Virus record (IMG/VR): IMGVR_UViG_3300030117_001130
Location: 7,006 to 29,779 of that record
Source of the DNA: a virus
DNA: 22,774 bases
Reading direction: 5' to 3' (one strand)
Shown: positions 1 to 6,839 of the stretch, one piece after another
Layout of the letters: every line of letters begins with the position of its first letter
Numbering within the stretch: position 1 is the stretch's first letter
Notes under the pieces: model-generated
What the model was told of the DNA's origin: nothing
Database searches by the model: none
What the model saw: the letters and a program-made list of their open reading frames with translations, nothing else
Position numbers and translations under genes: made by a program

Positions 1-2
1 CG

Positions 3-683
3 GATAATTTAAATCTATTCATGTTGCGTAAAATACTCGCACGGGTTCCGGGTAACTATGAAATAGAGGATATGTTACAAGAGCAATTTGGATTTGAGGG
101 AGCCAGACAATATGAAAGTCCAACAAAGGAAGCGCCTGTTCGTAGAGTATCACCCATTACACGACAAATGTTTGGTATTTTACGAGTAGAAAAAGACACA
201 GAATTACAAAAGGAACTAAACGATTTAAAGATAACCAGTGGTCTTTTATATCGCAGGACTCGTGTTCCAGAGGCTGATAACTATATTAGAAAATTTATGG
301 GTCCATACTTAGAGCAGCATTTAGGTAATTACATTAGAAGTCCACTATATAAAAGCATAAAAAATGCAGATTATAGAAGACAAGAATTACTTAAAATAAT
401 TGATGATTTTAAAACATCTATATACGCTCAAGCTAAAAGTTATGCTAATTCTGTAAAGGGTCCAGAGGGTTCTGCATTCTCTAAAAAAGAATACAAAGAG
501 TTGAAGGATTACGCAAAAGACTTTGCTATGTCTGAATATGAAGCACTAAAACAAAAAGACCCAAGACTTCAATCCCTTGAAGAGCGGGGTTTAATAGATT
601 ATGATTTGTTGTATGCGATGGGTAAAGCTGGTGAAAATATGGGACCAGCAGGTATATCTATGTATTTTCAAAACAAAGAATAA
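3..683 (+). CDS. C-terminal part of a large phage protein, probably structural (5' partial)
   Basis: The frame is open to the left edge, and the in-frame Met at position 21 has no clear ribosome binding site, so this is probably the end of a longer gene. The visible part (about 226 residues) is charged and mostly helical, with no catalytic motif I recognise. It is the last gene before a strong terminator and faces the replication arm. By layout it is the end of the rightward (virion) arm, so a large internal or structural virion protein is the likeliest role; that is inference from position. Its DNA is visibly AT-richer than most of the replication arm. Confidence 0.6.
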   Translation, partial: DNLNLFMLRKILARVPGNYEIEDMLQEQFGFEGARQYESPTKEAPVRRVSPITRQMFGILRVEKDTELQKELNDLKITSGLLYRRTRVPEADNYIRKFMGPYLEQHLGNYIRSPLYKSIKNADYRRQELLKIIDDFKTSIYAQAKSYANSVKGPEGSAFSKKEYKELKDYAKDFAMSEYEALKQKDPRLQSLEERGLIDYDLLYAMGKAGENMGPAGISMYFQNKE

Positions 684-688
684 ACTAA

Positions 689-717
689 AGGGGGCTTTTG
701 GCCCCCTCTTTTATTTT
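689..717 (+). terminator. Rho-independent terminator between converging genes
   Basis: A 7-bp stem (AGGGGGC at 689-695 with GCCCCCT at 701-707) is followed by a T-rich tract at 709-717. It begins 6 bases after the stop of the rightward gene. The stop of the facing leftward gene lies in the T tract, so the hairpin may serve both directions; the leftward T-run is weaker. Confidence 0.9.
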
Positions 718-1192
718 AGAACTTACCTAGCCATCGTGCTATGTGTGACACAAACGGTAACAAGGTAGCTGCCATAAACAAGTTCACACCCGTGTGTGCC
801 ATTGCAATACGCAATGTATCTCCTTTAGGCATACCATCTGACACAAACAAACCTGCCAGCCAGATTGTTCCTGTTGTGCCTATGTTCGCGCCTAACACTG
901 CAGCAATCGCTGCTGGTAAAGGCAAGGCACCAGAGGCAACCAGTGCAATAATAGCTGTAGTAGACAGGCTAGATGACTGCCACAGCAGTGTCATTATGAT
1001 ACCACCTGCAAACATATACAAGGGGTTGCCCAAGAACCATGAAAGATGTTCTATGTTGCCCATAGATTTCATGCCACCAGAGAACGTCTTCAAGCCTACG
1101 TAGAATATAATTAAACCTACTAAGGCTGTTATTACAGGGTTTCCTAAGTCCATCCTACTTACTTTCTTCCATAGTTTCTTTCCTTCCGTCAC
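716..1192 (-). CDS. Single-repeat Na+/phosphate cotransporter (NptA/PNaS-like) membrane protein
   Basis: The 158-residue hydrophobic protein has about four or five membrane segments (roughly 18-38, 56-72, 77-100, 104-116, 128-150). It carries the two signatures of the Na/Pi cotransporter repeat: QSSS at 72-75 and GANIGTT at 101-107, then the family's late R-x-A-x-AH element with N137. Full-size family members have two such repeats in inverted topology; here there is only one, so a working transporter would need to dimerise. The start is GTG at 1192, overlapping the MazG stop, with AGGTGA upstream; ATG at 1153 is an alternative. It is the last gene of the leftward operon. Sodium-driven phosphate uptake during infection is inferred. 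Confidence 0.85.
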   Translation of the reverse strand: MTEGKKLWKKVSRMDLGNPVITALVGLIIFYVGLKTFSGGMKSMGNIEHLSWFLGNPLYMFAGGIIMTLLWQSSSLSTTAIIALVASGALPLPAAIAAVLGANIGTTGTIWLAGLFVSDGMPKGDTLRIAMAHTGVNLFMAATLLPFVSHIARWLGKF

Positions 1193-1572
1193 CTGTTGTC
1201 ACCTGACCCTGCCAGAGTGCCACGCTTCTTCCTATCAGCTAGTTTCTCCAAGTTCTTCTCCATAATGTGTCCAAGGTCCATGTCAAGTTCTTCAGCAAGG
1301 ACAGCACAGTACCACATTACATCCCCAATCTCGTACGCAATCTGAATCTTTCTTGCCTCATATTCATCCGGGGGTGCGCCGTCGCGTATAAACTTCTTAA
1401 CCTTATTTGCTATCTCACCTGCCTCTCCCGTAAGGCCAAGAGTAAGATACTCCATAGCCTTGTTCTTTGGGAAGATTGCAGTGTCACACGCTGCTATTTG
1501 ATATGCTGTGCCGGTTATACCGTACATGTATTTCTCCTTCATCCAAGTTTTAGCTTCTTGCTCCAAGTCCAT
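1189..1572 (-). CDS. MazG-like nucleotide pyrophosphohydrolase
   Basis: The 127-residue all-helical protein has the MazG metal-binding pattern E50-x-x-E53, 27 residues, then E81-x-x-D84. Family members hydrolyse (d)NTPs or modified nucleotides to monophosphates. In marine phages MazG has been proposed to clean the nucleotide pool or adjust host (p)ppGpp; which applies here cannot be read from sequence. I chose ATG 1572 over the longer frame beginning at 1653 because GGAGA lies 8 bases upstream and the extra N-terminus would run through the preceding gene. It overlaps the RMF-like gene end by 23 bases and the transporter start by 4, indicating coupled translation. Confidence 0.85.
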   Translation of the reverse strand: MDLEQEAKTWMKEKYMYGITGTAYQIAACDTAIFPKNKAMEYLTLGLTGEAGEIANKVKKFIRDGAPPDEYEARKIQIAYEIGDVMWYCAVLAEELDMDLGHIMEKNLEKLADRKKRGTLAGSGDNR

Positions 1573-1774
1573 TCTGTTTCTCCAAATTCTTAAAGTATGC
1601 AGCGTTCCACCCACGCTGCCACTCACGATGTGCAGAGTGTGTATACTTGCCATTGGCCTTCAACGGGTTTGCTTTCTGATGATAGATAATACCACGCTTT
1701 CTACGCCTGACTTCATCCACCTCGCTGAAGGCATCAAACCCATCTTGAAAGTGTTGTGCTAATACTTCATTCAT
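1550..1774 (-). CDS. Small RMF/CrpP-like protein
   Basis: The 74-residue basic protein matches the ribosome modulation factor/CrpP pattern: an early Gly-rich helix (DGFDAF, 11-16), NPL at 36-38, and a closing EW-x-x-GWN-x-A helix (51-58). RMF dimerises 70S ribosomes during hibernation; phage members are uncharacterised. I use ATG 1774 because AAGGAG lies 7 bases upstream, whereas the GTG at 1780 would sit against the ribosome site. It overlaps the preceding gene by 8 bases. Ribosome binding is an inference from a short motif. Confidence 0.6.
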   Translation of the reverse strand: MNEVLAQHFQDGFDAFSEVDEVRRRKRGIIYHQKANPLKANGKYTHSAHREWQRGWNAAYFKNLEKQNGLGARS

Positions 1775-2201
1775 TACCACTCTCCTTAAATGATTTAATT
1801 ACGTCAGATGAAAACAGCTTCTGCAGATTCAGAAGATACATGCGGGACGCATTGTTGTCACCGCCAGATACTGTCTTCTTATAGTCAAGGTTGTCGATGA
1901 TGCGCTTGAGACTGTTCACATCAAACACAAGTGTAGCAAACACCTCGTCACCTACACAAAGATTGTGGAACCAGTAGTCTGACTCTGTTGCATTTATGCC
2001 ACTAGGCTTGCCATAACACTCGTACTCAATGGCAATGTTGCCTGTGCGCATCCACACGTCACGCTCTGACTTCACCTCAATCTTTTTGTCCTGCAGCATT
2101 TCAGCCACCATCTTTTCTCGCACCTTTCCATACGAGAGGTCAATGTCAAACTTCTTGCGGTCTTGTTTGTTAGGCTCAAGTTTCACTACGTTGTCAGTCA
2201 T
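1767..2201 (-). CDS. PD-(D/E)XK nuclease-like phage protein
   Basis: In this 144-residue protein a conserved block carries an E42-V-K44 pair, then TGNIAIEYE (53-61), GKPSGI (64-69) and an SDYW segment (74-77). The E-x-K pair following a helix and followed by a strand with E59 fits the PD-(D/E)XK fold, as in Holliday-junction resolvases and restriction-like nucleases. I cannot identify the substrate. Start ATG 2201 has AAGGAG 7-8 bases upstream and follows the previous stop by one base. A DNA-processing role is inferred. Confidence 0.6.
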   Translation of the reverse strand: MTDNVVKLEPNKQDRKKFDIDLSYGKVREKMVAEMLQDKKIEVKSERDVWMRTGNIAIEYECYGKPSGINATESDYWFHNLCVGDEVFATLVFDVNSLKRIIDNLDYKKTVSGGDNNASRMYLLNLQKLFSSDVIKSFKESGNE

Positions 2202-2202
2202 C

Positions 2203-2409
2203 TTATTCTCCTTCAGGCCAGTTGTTTAGAATTGCGAGACGGTCTTCATGCACAGCCATTTTATCTAGTTCAGCCTGTACAGCTTCCATGATGTCAGAGT
2301 GTTCTCCAATACCCGCAGGGTTTTTGAAGTATGCCTCAATATTCATCATGTGTAAATGCACATTTGCCTGTGCATGATTTTTTAAAACGCTAATCATCTT
2401 TTCTTTCAT
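2203..2409 (-). CDS. Small conserved phage protein of unknown function
   Basis: The 68-residue helical, mildly acidic protein has a central segment, NPAGIGEHSD (30-39), that I associate with small proteins widespread in marine myo- and podoviruses. No catalytic residues or membrane segment are visible. It lies inside the leftward operon, overlapping the tiny gene before it (2390-2518) by 20 bases and followed one base later by the PD-(D/E)XK gene. Function unknown. Confidence 0.75.
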   Translation of the reverse strand: MKEKMISVLKNHAQANVHLHMMNIEAYFKNPAGIGEHSDIMEAVQAELDKMAVHEDRLAILNNWPEGE

Positions 2410-2518
2410 TCTCTTTTTCCTTTCTCTTTACCCATTCTTCGTAACAAGGGTGATGTCTAGGCGGTTCGTATTGTACCCAGCCATCACCCTGTTTCCATAT
2501 TGGCCTATCCTTTTTCAT
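2390..2518 (-). CDS. 42-residue charged small protein
   Basis: A short frame fills the space before the 68-residue gene. It starts ATG 2518, stops TAG 2390-2392 and begins MKKDRPIWKQGDGWVQYE. It is rich in Lys, Glu and Trp and ends in a charged helix. AAGG lies about 7 bases before the start. It overlaps both neighbours (14 and 20 bases), as in the rest of this operon, which supports it being real. Function unknown; Trp/Tyr-rich short phage proteins of this kind occur beside reductase genes, but I know no role. Confidence 0.55.
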   Translation of the reverse strand: MKKDRPIWKQGDGWVQYEPPRHHPCYEEWVKRKEKENERKDD

Positions 2519-2642
2519 CTGTCAACCTTTTTTGTCTGAACCTGTGCTTGAAGAATACAACCACATTGATAGCGGTGTTGACAGTGATGGCGAATAACAA
2601 CCACCACTGCCACCAGTTAGGCATGTCTGTACCCTCTATCAT
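2505..2642 (-). CDS. 45-residue single-span membrane protein
   Basis: The start ATG shares four bases with the reductase stop (ATGA at 2639-2642), the classic translational coupling arrangement. The product has a Trp-rich interface (NWWQWW, 9-14), one hydrophobic span (about 15-31) and a basic tail (KHRFRQKR), predicting N-out, C-in topology. It is too short to assign. A host-membrane protein made together with the reductase is possible; a lysis role is unlikely from its early-arm position. Length and coupling are seen directly, function is unknown. Confidence 0.6.
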   Translation of the reverse strand: MIEGTDMPNWWQWWLLFAITVNTAINVVVFFKHRFRQKRLTDEKG

Positions 2643-4600
2643 GCCGCCTCAATGTCCACAACTTCACACACACCGGCAGAGCAAGCCAACTCTCGTCCAC
2701 CAGAAGTGTGGTCTTCTTTCTCAAACTCTTGCAGCTTGACCCAATCAATAAACTTGGGCATGAAAGAAAGTGCCTCTTCATATTCTTCTTTGCTGATGTC
2801 CTGATATACAGCCTGTTGATACACGTAGTCACTAAACGGCAAGAAACTGATACCAGACACTTCATCAAAGTGTTCATATACCCATGCACCCACTTCCATC
2901 CACTCATGTTCTTTGACCGTGATAGTTACGGACGGCTTATGCTCACACCAGTGTTGCTGATAAGTCAACCACAACTCTAGCTGCTCAATAGCAGACATGT
3001 CTTCACGGCAGACTGCACCTGTGGGTGCCTTCATGGGGAAGCTAAACACAGTTGTGCTATCCGGCTTGGTGACATCAGGCTCTGCTGGAATGCCCTGCGA
3101 AATCATAAACTGTGTAATCGGGTCTTTGTTGTCGCCACGCACCGTGCGAATGTAGTACGGGTTGTGACGAGCGTGGATGCCAGAGGCACTATCAACAAGC
3201 TGTGAGACTGTGCCTGACGGTTTTACACAAGTGATGGCTGTCGAAATAGGGATATTCAACTCCGACGCCATAGCAGCGTTAGTAGTGACTGCCTGTACAC
3301 GCAGAGCGTTCAGTGTAGCCCCTATGTTTTTACCAAGGTGCGCTGACTTACCGGACATCATGGCATTGTCCATGATACCTGTCAGTGATACACCAAGCAG
3401 CCGCTCTTCTTCCGTATTGTTTCTCCATATCTTACGCAGGTATTTGAAGTCAGTCAGCGTGGATTGGAACGTGCCAAGGATGGTGGCAAGGCGAACCTTC
3501 TCTGTAAGAGTTTGCTGCGTGTCAGATGCACGAACAACAACCTCTGACAAGTTACAGAACTGATACGGACGCAAGATAATTTCACTACAAGGATTAGTTC
3601 CGAAATCTTGTTCTGCATCCCGGCGACCATTCTTAGCAGCTTGCTTTTGTGCAGACTGACGATTGAAGATGCCACGCTCACCAGAGCCTGACTCGTACAA
3701 CGACAGCCACTCACGCATAAATGTACCCATCTGTGGCTTTTCTTTGTAAGCGACACTGTTGTTGGCGAGTGCGCGTTGGCCTTCCCTGTAGATGTTTTTC
3801 TGTGGCTCGTCCCACCACTGACCTGACTTTGCATGTGCCATCTGGTCATCGTTAAGATTAGACAGGCTAATCAAAGCAGAACGACGGACACCACCAACAA
3901 CTACAACCTCACCGATTTTGCACATGATGTCATGGCATTCGATAGGGTAGAGGCGACGGCCAGCAGCACCTTTGAACTTCTTGATGCAGAAGTTAAACAG
4001 GTTTTCCAGAGGGGCTGGGCCACTAGCGCGACCCCCAAACGTCTTCAGACGCGCACCAGCGGGGCGTACCTCACTGGTATCCCACTTTGGGATTTGCCCT
4101 GCGTAGAGGAGCGAAATTAATTCACGCAGGGATTTGGCCCAGCCCGGACGAGAATCGCCAACTTTGATGACAGTATCTGTGTCATGCATAGTCTCGTTGA
4201 CGATTGGCAGCTTCTCAACATTGTGGCGTTCCACAGAGAAGCCTACACCAGTGCCGCACATGAGGATATACATCGTCTCGTCAAAGGCACGAGGGCTATC
4301 CACTGGTACGTAGGAGCAGTTGTAACCGCCGACGTGACAACGGTCAAGCGCGGGACCGGCGGTCATTAATGCTCTCATGCTTGGCATGATGTCTTGGTTA
4401 AGCACAGCCTCTTCAAGTTCTGCGCGTAATTCTTCAGGCATGGCATAGTTATGCTTTTGCCCAAGATGTTTTTCCATGTAGTCAAAGTATCGCTCGACTG
4501 TCTCACCCCAAGTCTCACGACGCTGTTCATCTTCCTTCCAACGGGCGTACCGGGAAAGGGCTATAAAGTTCTGATAGTCTGTGGGTAGGTGGTTGTTCAT
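2639..4600 (-). CDS. nrdJ: Adenosylcobalamin-dependent (class II) ribonucleotide reductase
   Basis: The 653-residue protein converts ribonucleotides to deoxyribonucleotides using a cobalamin-generated thiyl radical, and needs no oxygen or small subunit. Key residues line up with the monomeric Lactobacillus leichmannii type: NPCSE with radical Cys338 and Glu340, partner Cys349 (same 11-residue spacing as C408/C419) and likely Cys95 (C119 equivalent). A C-terminal C640-x4-C645 pair would reload the active site from thioredoxin. PSGTVS (461-466) is also typical. It is shorter than the 739-residue reference. The start has GGAG 7 bases upstream and lies 4 bases after the preceding 52-residue gene. 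It depends on host or environmental B12. Confidence 0.95.
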   Translation of the reverse strand: MNNHLPTDYQNFIALSRYARWKEDEQRRETWGETVERYFDYMEKHLGQKHNYAMPEELRAELEEAVLNQDIMPSMRALMTAGPALDRCHVGGYNCSYVPVDSPRAFDETMYILMCGTGVGFSVERHNVEKLPIVNETMHDTDTVIKVGDSRPGWAKSLRELISLLYAGQIPKWDTSEVRPAGARLKTFGGRASGPAPLENLFNFCIKKFKGAAGRRLYPIECHDIMCKIGEVVVVGGVRRSALISLSNLNDDQMAHAKSGQWWDEPQKNIYREGQRALANNSVAYKEKPQMGTFMREWLSLYESGSGERGIFNRQSAQKQAAKNGRRDAEQDFGTNPCSEIILRPYQFCNLSEVVVRASDTQQTLTEKVRLATILGTFQSTLTDFKYLRKIWRNNTEEERLLGVSLTGIMDNAMMSGKSAHLGKNIGATLNALRVQAVTTNAAMASELNIPISTAITCVKPSGTVSQLVDSASGIHARHNPYYIRTVRGDNKDPITQFMISQGIPAEPDVTKPDSTTVFSFPMKAPTGAVCREDMSAIEQLELWLTYQQHWCEHKPSVTITVKEHEWMEVGAWVYEHFDEVSGISFLPFSDYVYQQAVYQDISKEEYEEALSFMPKFIDWVKLQEFEKEDHTSGGRELACSAGVCEVVDIEAA

Positions 4601-4604
4601 CTCG

Positions 4605-4763
4605 TCACTCCGTTAATGTTTTTATATGTTTGATTTCGGCCCCGTCAACATCATAAAAGTATTCACGTATACCATCCTCAATCTCAATACCGACATCCCC
4701 ATCGGCAGGTATAGGATATTCATCCGGGTCTATCTCTATTGTAATGAAGACTTTAACTCTCAT
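4605..4763 (-). CDS. 52-residue acidic small protein
   Basis: A short frame (ATG 4763, TGA 4605-4607) begins MRVKVFITIEIDPDEYPIP and continues as an alternating strand/turn protein rich in Asp and Glu (D/E at roughly one residue in four). It overlaps the DUF3310 gene end by 11 bases and ends 4 bases before the reductase start, so the reductase ribosome site lies in its last codons. I recognise it only as a type of small protein recurring in marine phage replication operons. Function unknown. Codon-by-codon continuity and both overlaps make it likely to be real. Confidence 0.65.
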   Translation of the reverse strand: MRVKVFITIEIDPDEYPIPADGDVGIEIEDGIREYFYDVDGAEIKHIKTLTE

Positions 4764-5046
4764 CGTAGCAGCCTTCTATTTCCTCTACTAGCTTTTCCAG
4801 ATACCACTGTGCTTTTCTGAGGTCTTCTGTACCATTCTTGTAGCGATAACGCCACAGGTACTTCATAATATTACCCTGTAGGTAGTACTCGTAGCCATCC
4901 CCTGTAGCAGCGCGGATGCCCTCAATACACTCTACCCCTGCTTTGTTATAGTGAGGCGGGTTGTTGACCATATCCACATTGCCATAGGCTTCTTTACCTG
5001 CTTGCTCTAGTTCAGCAGCGCGTCTCATGTATGCTTCATGTCTCAT
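4753..5046 (-). CDS. DUF3310 family phage protein
   Basis: This 97-residue protein has the family core: NPPHY at 29-33, an ECIEGI helix, GNIMKYLWRY at 58-67 and EDLRKAQWYL at 74-83. The family is common in phage replication regions and is sometimes labelled nucleotide kinase, but it lacks a P-loop here and its activity is not established. The start shares a base with the previous stop (TAATG), and AAGGGA lies 7 bases upstream. Its place among nucleotide-metabolism genes is consistent with a nucleotide or DNA-related role; that is inference. Confidence 0.9.
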   Translation of the reverse strand: MRHEAYMRRAAELEQAGKEAYGNVDMVNNPPHYNKAGVECIEGIRAATGDGYEYYLQGNIMKYLWRYRYKNGTEDLRKAQWYLEKLVEEIEGCYDES

Positions 5047-5390
5047 TATGCGTTCCCTTTTGTCTTACTGCCAAAACTAAGATGCACTACATTGCCATCT
5101 TCTTTTGTGATTATCACACCTTCATCATCTTCTACCACATCGTCATCGTCTCTGTCAACTACTTCCATGACATAGTTGTGTACGAGGGTACGAAGATTCT
5201 CGTCCATCTCCATGAGTGGAATGCTAGCGCACATCATCTTGCAAAAGTGCATGACCTGTGTATATCCTTCGTCGTTGAGAGGGTTACCAGCTTGAGATAT
5301 AATAGAGATATCTACTTCACCTGTCCACTCTCCATCTACCTCTGATGGCCGGATACGAATTACGAAGTCACCGTCATCAATTGATTCCAT
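5046..5390 (-). CDS. Conserved phage protein, unknown function
   Basis: The 114-residue acidic protein has an N-terminal beta-rich half (GEWTGEVDISII), a helical centre with a Cys/Met-rich stretch (FCKMMCASIPLMEM) and a run of aspartates at about 78-89. I chose ATG 5390 over the longer frame from 5468 because AGGAGAT precedes it by 7 bases and it then follows the endonuclease stop cleanly. I do not recognise a named family, though similar proteins occur next to endonuclease I or DUF3310 genes in marine phages. Function unknown. Confidence 0.7.
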   Translation of the reverse strand: MESIDDGDFVIRIRPSEVDGEWTGEVDISIISQAGNPLNDEGYTQVMHFCKMMCASIPLMEMDENLRTLVHNYVMEVVDRDDDDVVEDDEGVIITKEDGNVVHLSFGSKTKGNA

Positions 5391-5392
5391 CT

Positions 5393-5848
5393 TTATCTCC
5401 TTTTCACTTTGGTTCCGTTGAACTTGATAAACTTGGGATGCCTGTTCTTCCCTTTTTCTTTTAGCCAATCTTCTGGAATGATGCGGTCATAGTATTTGAA
5501 ACCATATCTTATACACCACTCCGCATAAGTTGACTTAGCACCCTTACGTAGCTTTTTCCTACTATTCTCGAAAACAAAACGAATGTCAAGCCTTGGATGT
5601 TGCCTCTTGATGGCTAAGTGTTTGCGCCTGTCAGCAGCAGTAAACATGCCCTTCGTTTCGATAATGATACCATTGCACAGCACGAAGTCTGGTGTATAGG
5701 TGCGGTACGCAAGGTCTTCCCACTCAATCTTAACTTTCTCGTAGTCGTAAGACACTTTGAGTTCGTCAAGGTAGATAGACAGCTTGTGTTCTAGCCCACT
5801 CCTATAACCATACTTTCGTGCTGCGCGAAATGCTGCGTGACTAGGCAC
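5393..5848 (-). CDS. T7-type endonuclease I (Holliday-junction resolvase)
   Basis: The 151-residue protein has the length and layout of T7 gp3. Catalytic residues are visible at nearly the T7 positions: E20 in RSGLEHKL, D54 in YTPDF, E64 and K66 in IIIETKG, then the DRRKHL, HPRLDIRFVF and EDWLKE blocks. In T7 the enzyme resolves branched DNA and helps degrade host DNA. The start is GTG 5848 with a weak ribosome site, 3 bases after the previous stop; no in-frame ATG precedes E20. Its cleavage of branched replication intermediates fits the surrounding replication genes. Confidence 0.92.
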   Translation of the reverse strand: MPSHAAFRAARKYGYRSGLEHKLSIYLDELKVSYDYEKVKIEWEDLAYRTYTPDFVLCNGIIIETKGMFTAADRRKHLAIKRQHPRLDIRFVFENSRKKLRKGAKSTYAEWCIRYGFKYYDRIIPEDWLKEKGKNRHPKFIKFNGTKVKRR

Positions 5849-5851
5849 AGT

Positions 5852-6082
5852 TTAGTTGCTTCGCCATAGCGGAATGCCAAAGGACGTTCTGCTTGTTTGA
5901 TAAGCTGTACCTAATGCTTTCATCTCCTCACGGATGAGAGCATCTGCCTCATTACGTGCCTCTATTGCGGCCCGTAGTCCAGCAGTTTTACGTTCACGAT
6001 ACTCTTTACGTAAGTCGTCAAGTTTCTGCTCAGTAAGTTTAATTTCCTCTGCTAGAGCATCTATTTCAATCGTTTCATCCAT
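5852..6082 (-). CDS. Small coiled-coil protein
   Basis: The 76-residue protein is almost entirely helical, with a heptad-like charged helix from about 5 to 57 (ALAEEIKLTEQKLDDL and onward) and a short conserved-looking tail ending in PLWRSN. The strong ribosome site AAAGGAG lies 7 bases before ATG 6082. It lies between two nuclease genes and may be a DNA- or protein-binding accessory, but no family is recognised and that is only context. Confidence 0.7.
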   Translation of the reverse strand: MDETIEIDALAEEIKLTEQKLDDLRKEYRERKTAGLRAAIEARNEADALIREEMKALGTAYQTSRTSFGIPLWRSN

Positions 6083-6095
6083 TTAGTTCTCCTTT

Positions 6096-6839
6096 CTATT
6101 TCCATATTTTCTTAGCTTCTTCTTTCATTTTACTACCCCATGTCCATGAATCAAAATTAGGGTAGACTAAAGAAGCCAACTCATACTTATCATTGCTAAT
6201 AGATAAAAATCGTTGTATCGTGTGTGCAACTTTTTCTAGTTGCTTTTTATACTCCGACAAATTATCTAGCGTAAATTTCCTATGATCTTTGGGGGAAGCA
6301 AAGAATAAGTCTATCTTGTTATTTGGATAGGCCATAGAATATAGTGCCATCTGTCTTTTTTGCGCCTCTGTTGGTTCTGCTGGCATCCTAGTTGTTGTCT
6401 TTAAGTCCACTATTCTGTCCTTAAACCTAAAGTCTATGTAGCCAAGTATTGGTATGGACACATCATTAAGTTTAACTTCGACCTTTTCCTGATAAGTTTC
6501 TAGATTATCATAGTCAAACGATTTGTCAATGACTTCTCCAAAACTATTTAGCGTCTTCATTTCTTTTTGAGCAGACTTAGTATCCAAAGCAATCATAGAT
6601 TCAGCGCAGAGGGTCATAAACTTTGCCTCTAAATTAGCGTAATCCATCTCCCCTTCCGAAAACTTTTTTTCCAACGCGAACTCTAAGGCATTACCTCTGA
6701 CTGCCGCCGCGCCACTAGGTGATTTTACTTTGAACAGATATCTCAAGACCCACATAGGTGGGTCATTGATATATGTGTTTATGCTACTTGGAGACAGCCA
6801 GTTTATACCATGTGCATTGAATGGATCATTGCTTAACAT
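6096..6839 (-). CDS. RecB/Cas4-like PD-(D/E)XK exonuclease
   Basis: The 247-residue protein shows the RecB-type nuclease motifs in order: LSPSSINTY (15-23), RGNALE (48-53), GYIDFRF with D136, IVDLKTT with D145 and K147, and QMALY with Q163 and Y167. Such proteins are metal-dependent exonucleases; in phages they often act as the recombination exonuclease beside an ssDNA-binding protein, which fits the preceding gene. The start directly abuts the previous stop (TAA-ATG). The gene is AT-richer than its neighbours: 22 of 60 G/C at 6241-6300 against 31 of 60 at 7321-7380, suggesting a different origin. Confidence 0.88.
   Translation of the reverse strand: MLSNDPFNAHGINWLSPSSINTYINDPPMWVLRYLFKVKSPSGAAAVRGNALEFALEKKFSEGEMDYANLEAKFMTLCAESMIALDTKSAQKEMKTLNSFGEVIDKSFDYDNLETYQEKVEVKLNDVSIPILGYIDFRFKDRIVDLKTTTRMPAEPTEAQKRQMALYSMAYPNNKIDLFFASPKDHRKFTLDNLSEYKKQLEKVAHTIQRFLSISNDKYELASLVYPNFDSWTWGSKMKEEAKKIWK

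Noticed and set aside
741-1103. 120-codon rightward frame opposite the Na/Pi transporter
   Set aside because: The leftward frame carries family motifs and membrane segments; this is its shadow.
4601-4760. Cobalamin riboswitch ahead of the B12-dependent reductase
   Set aside because: The space is filled by a coding frame with a ribosome site; no B12-box-like sequence seen.
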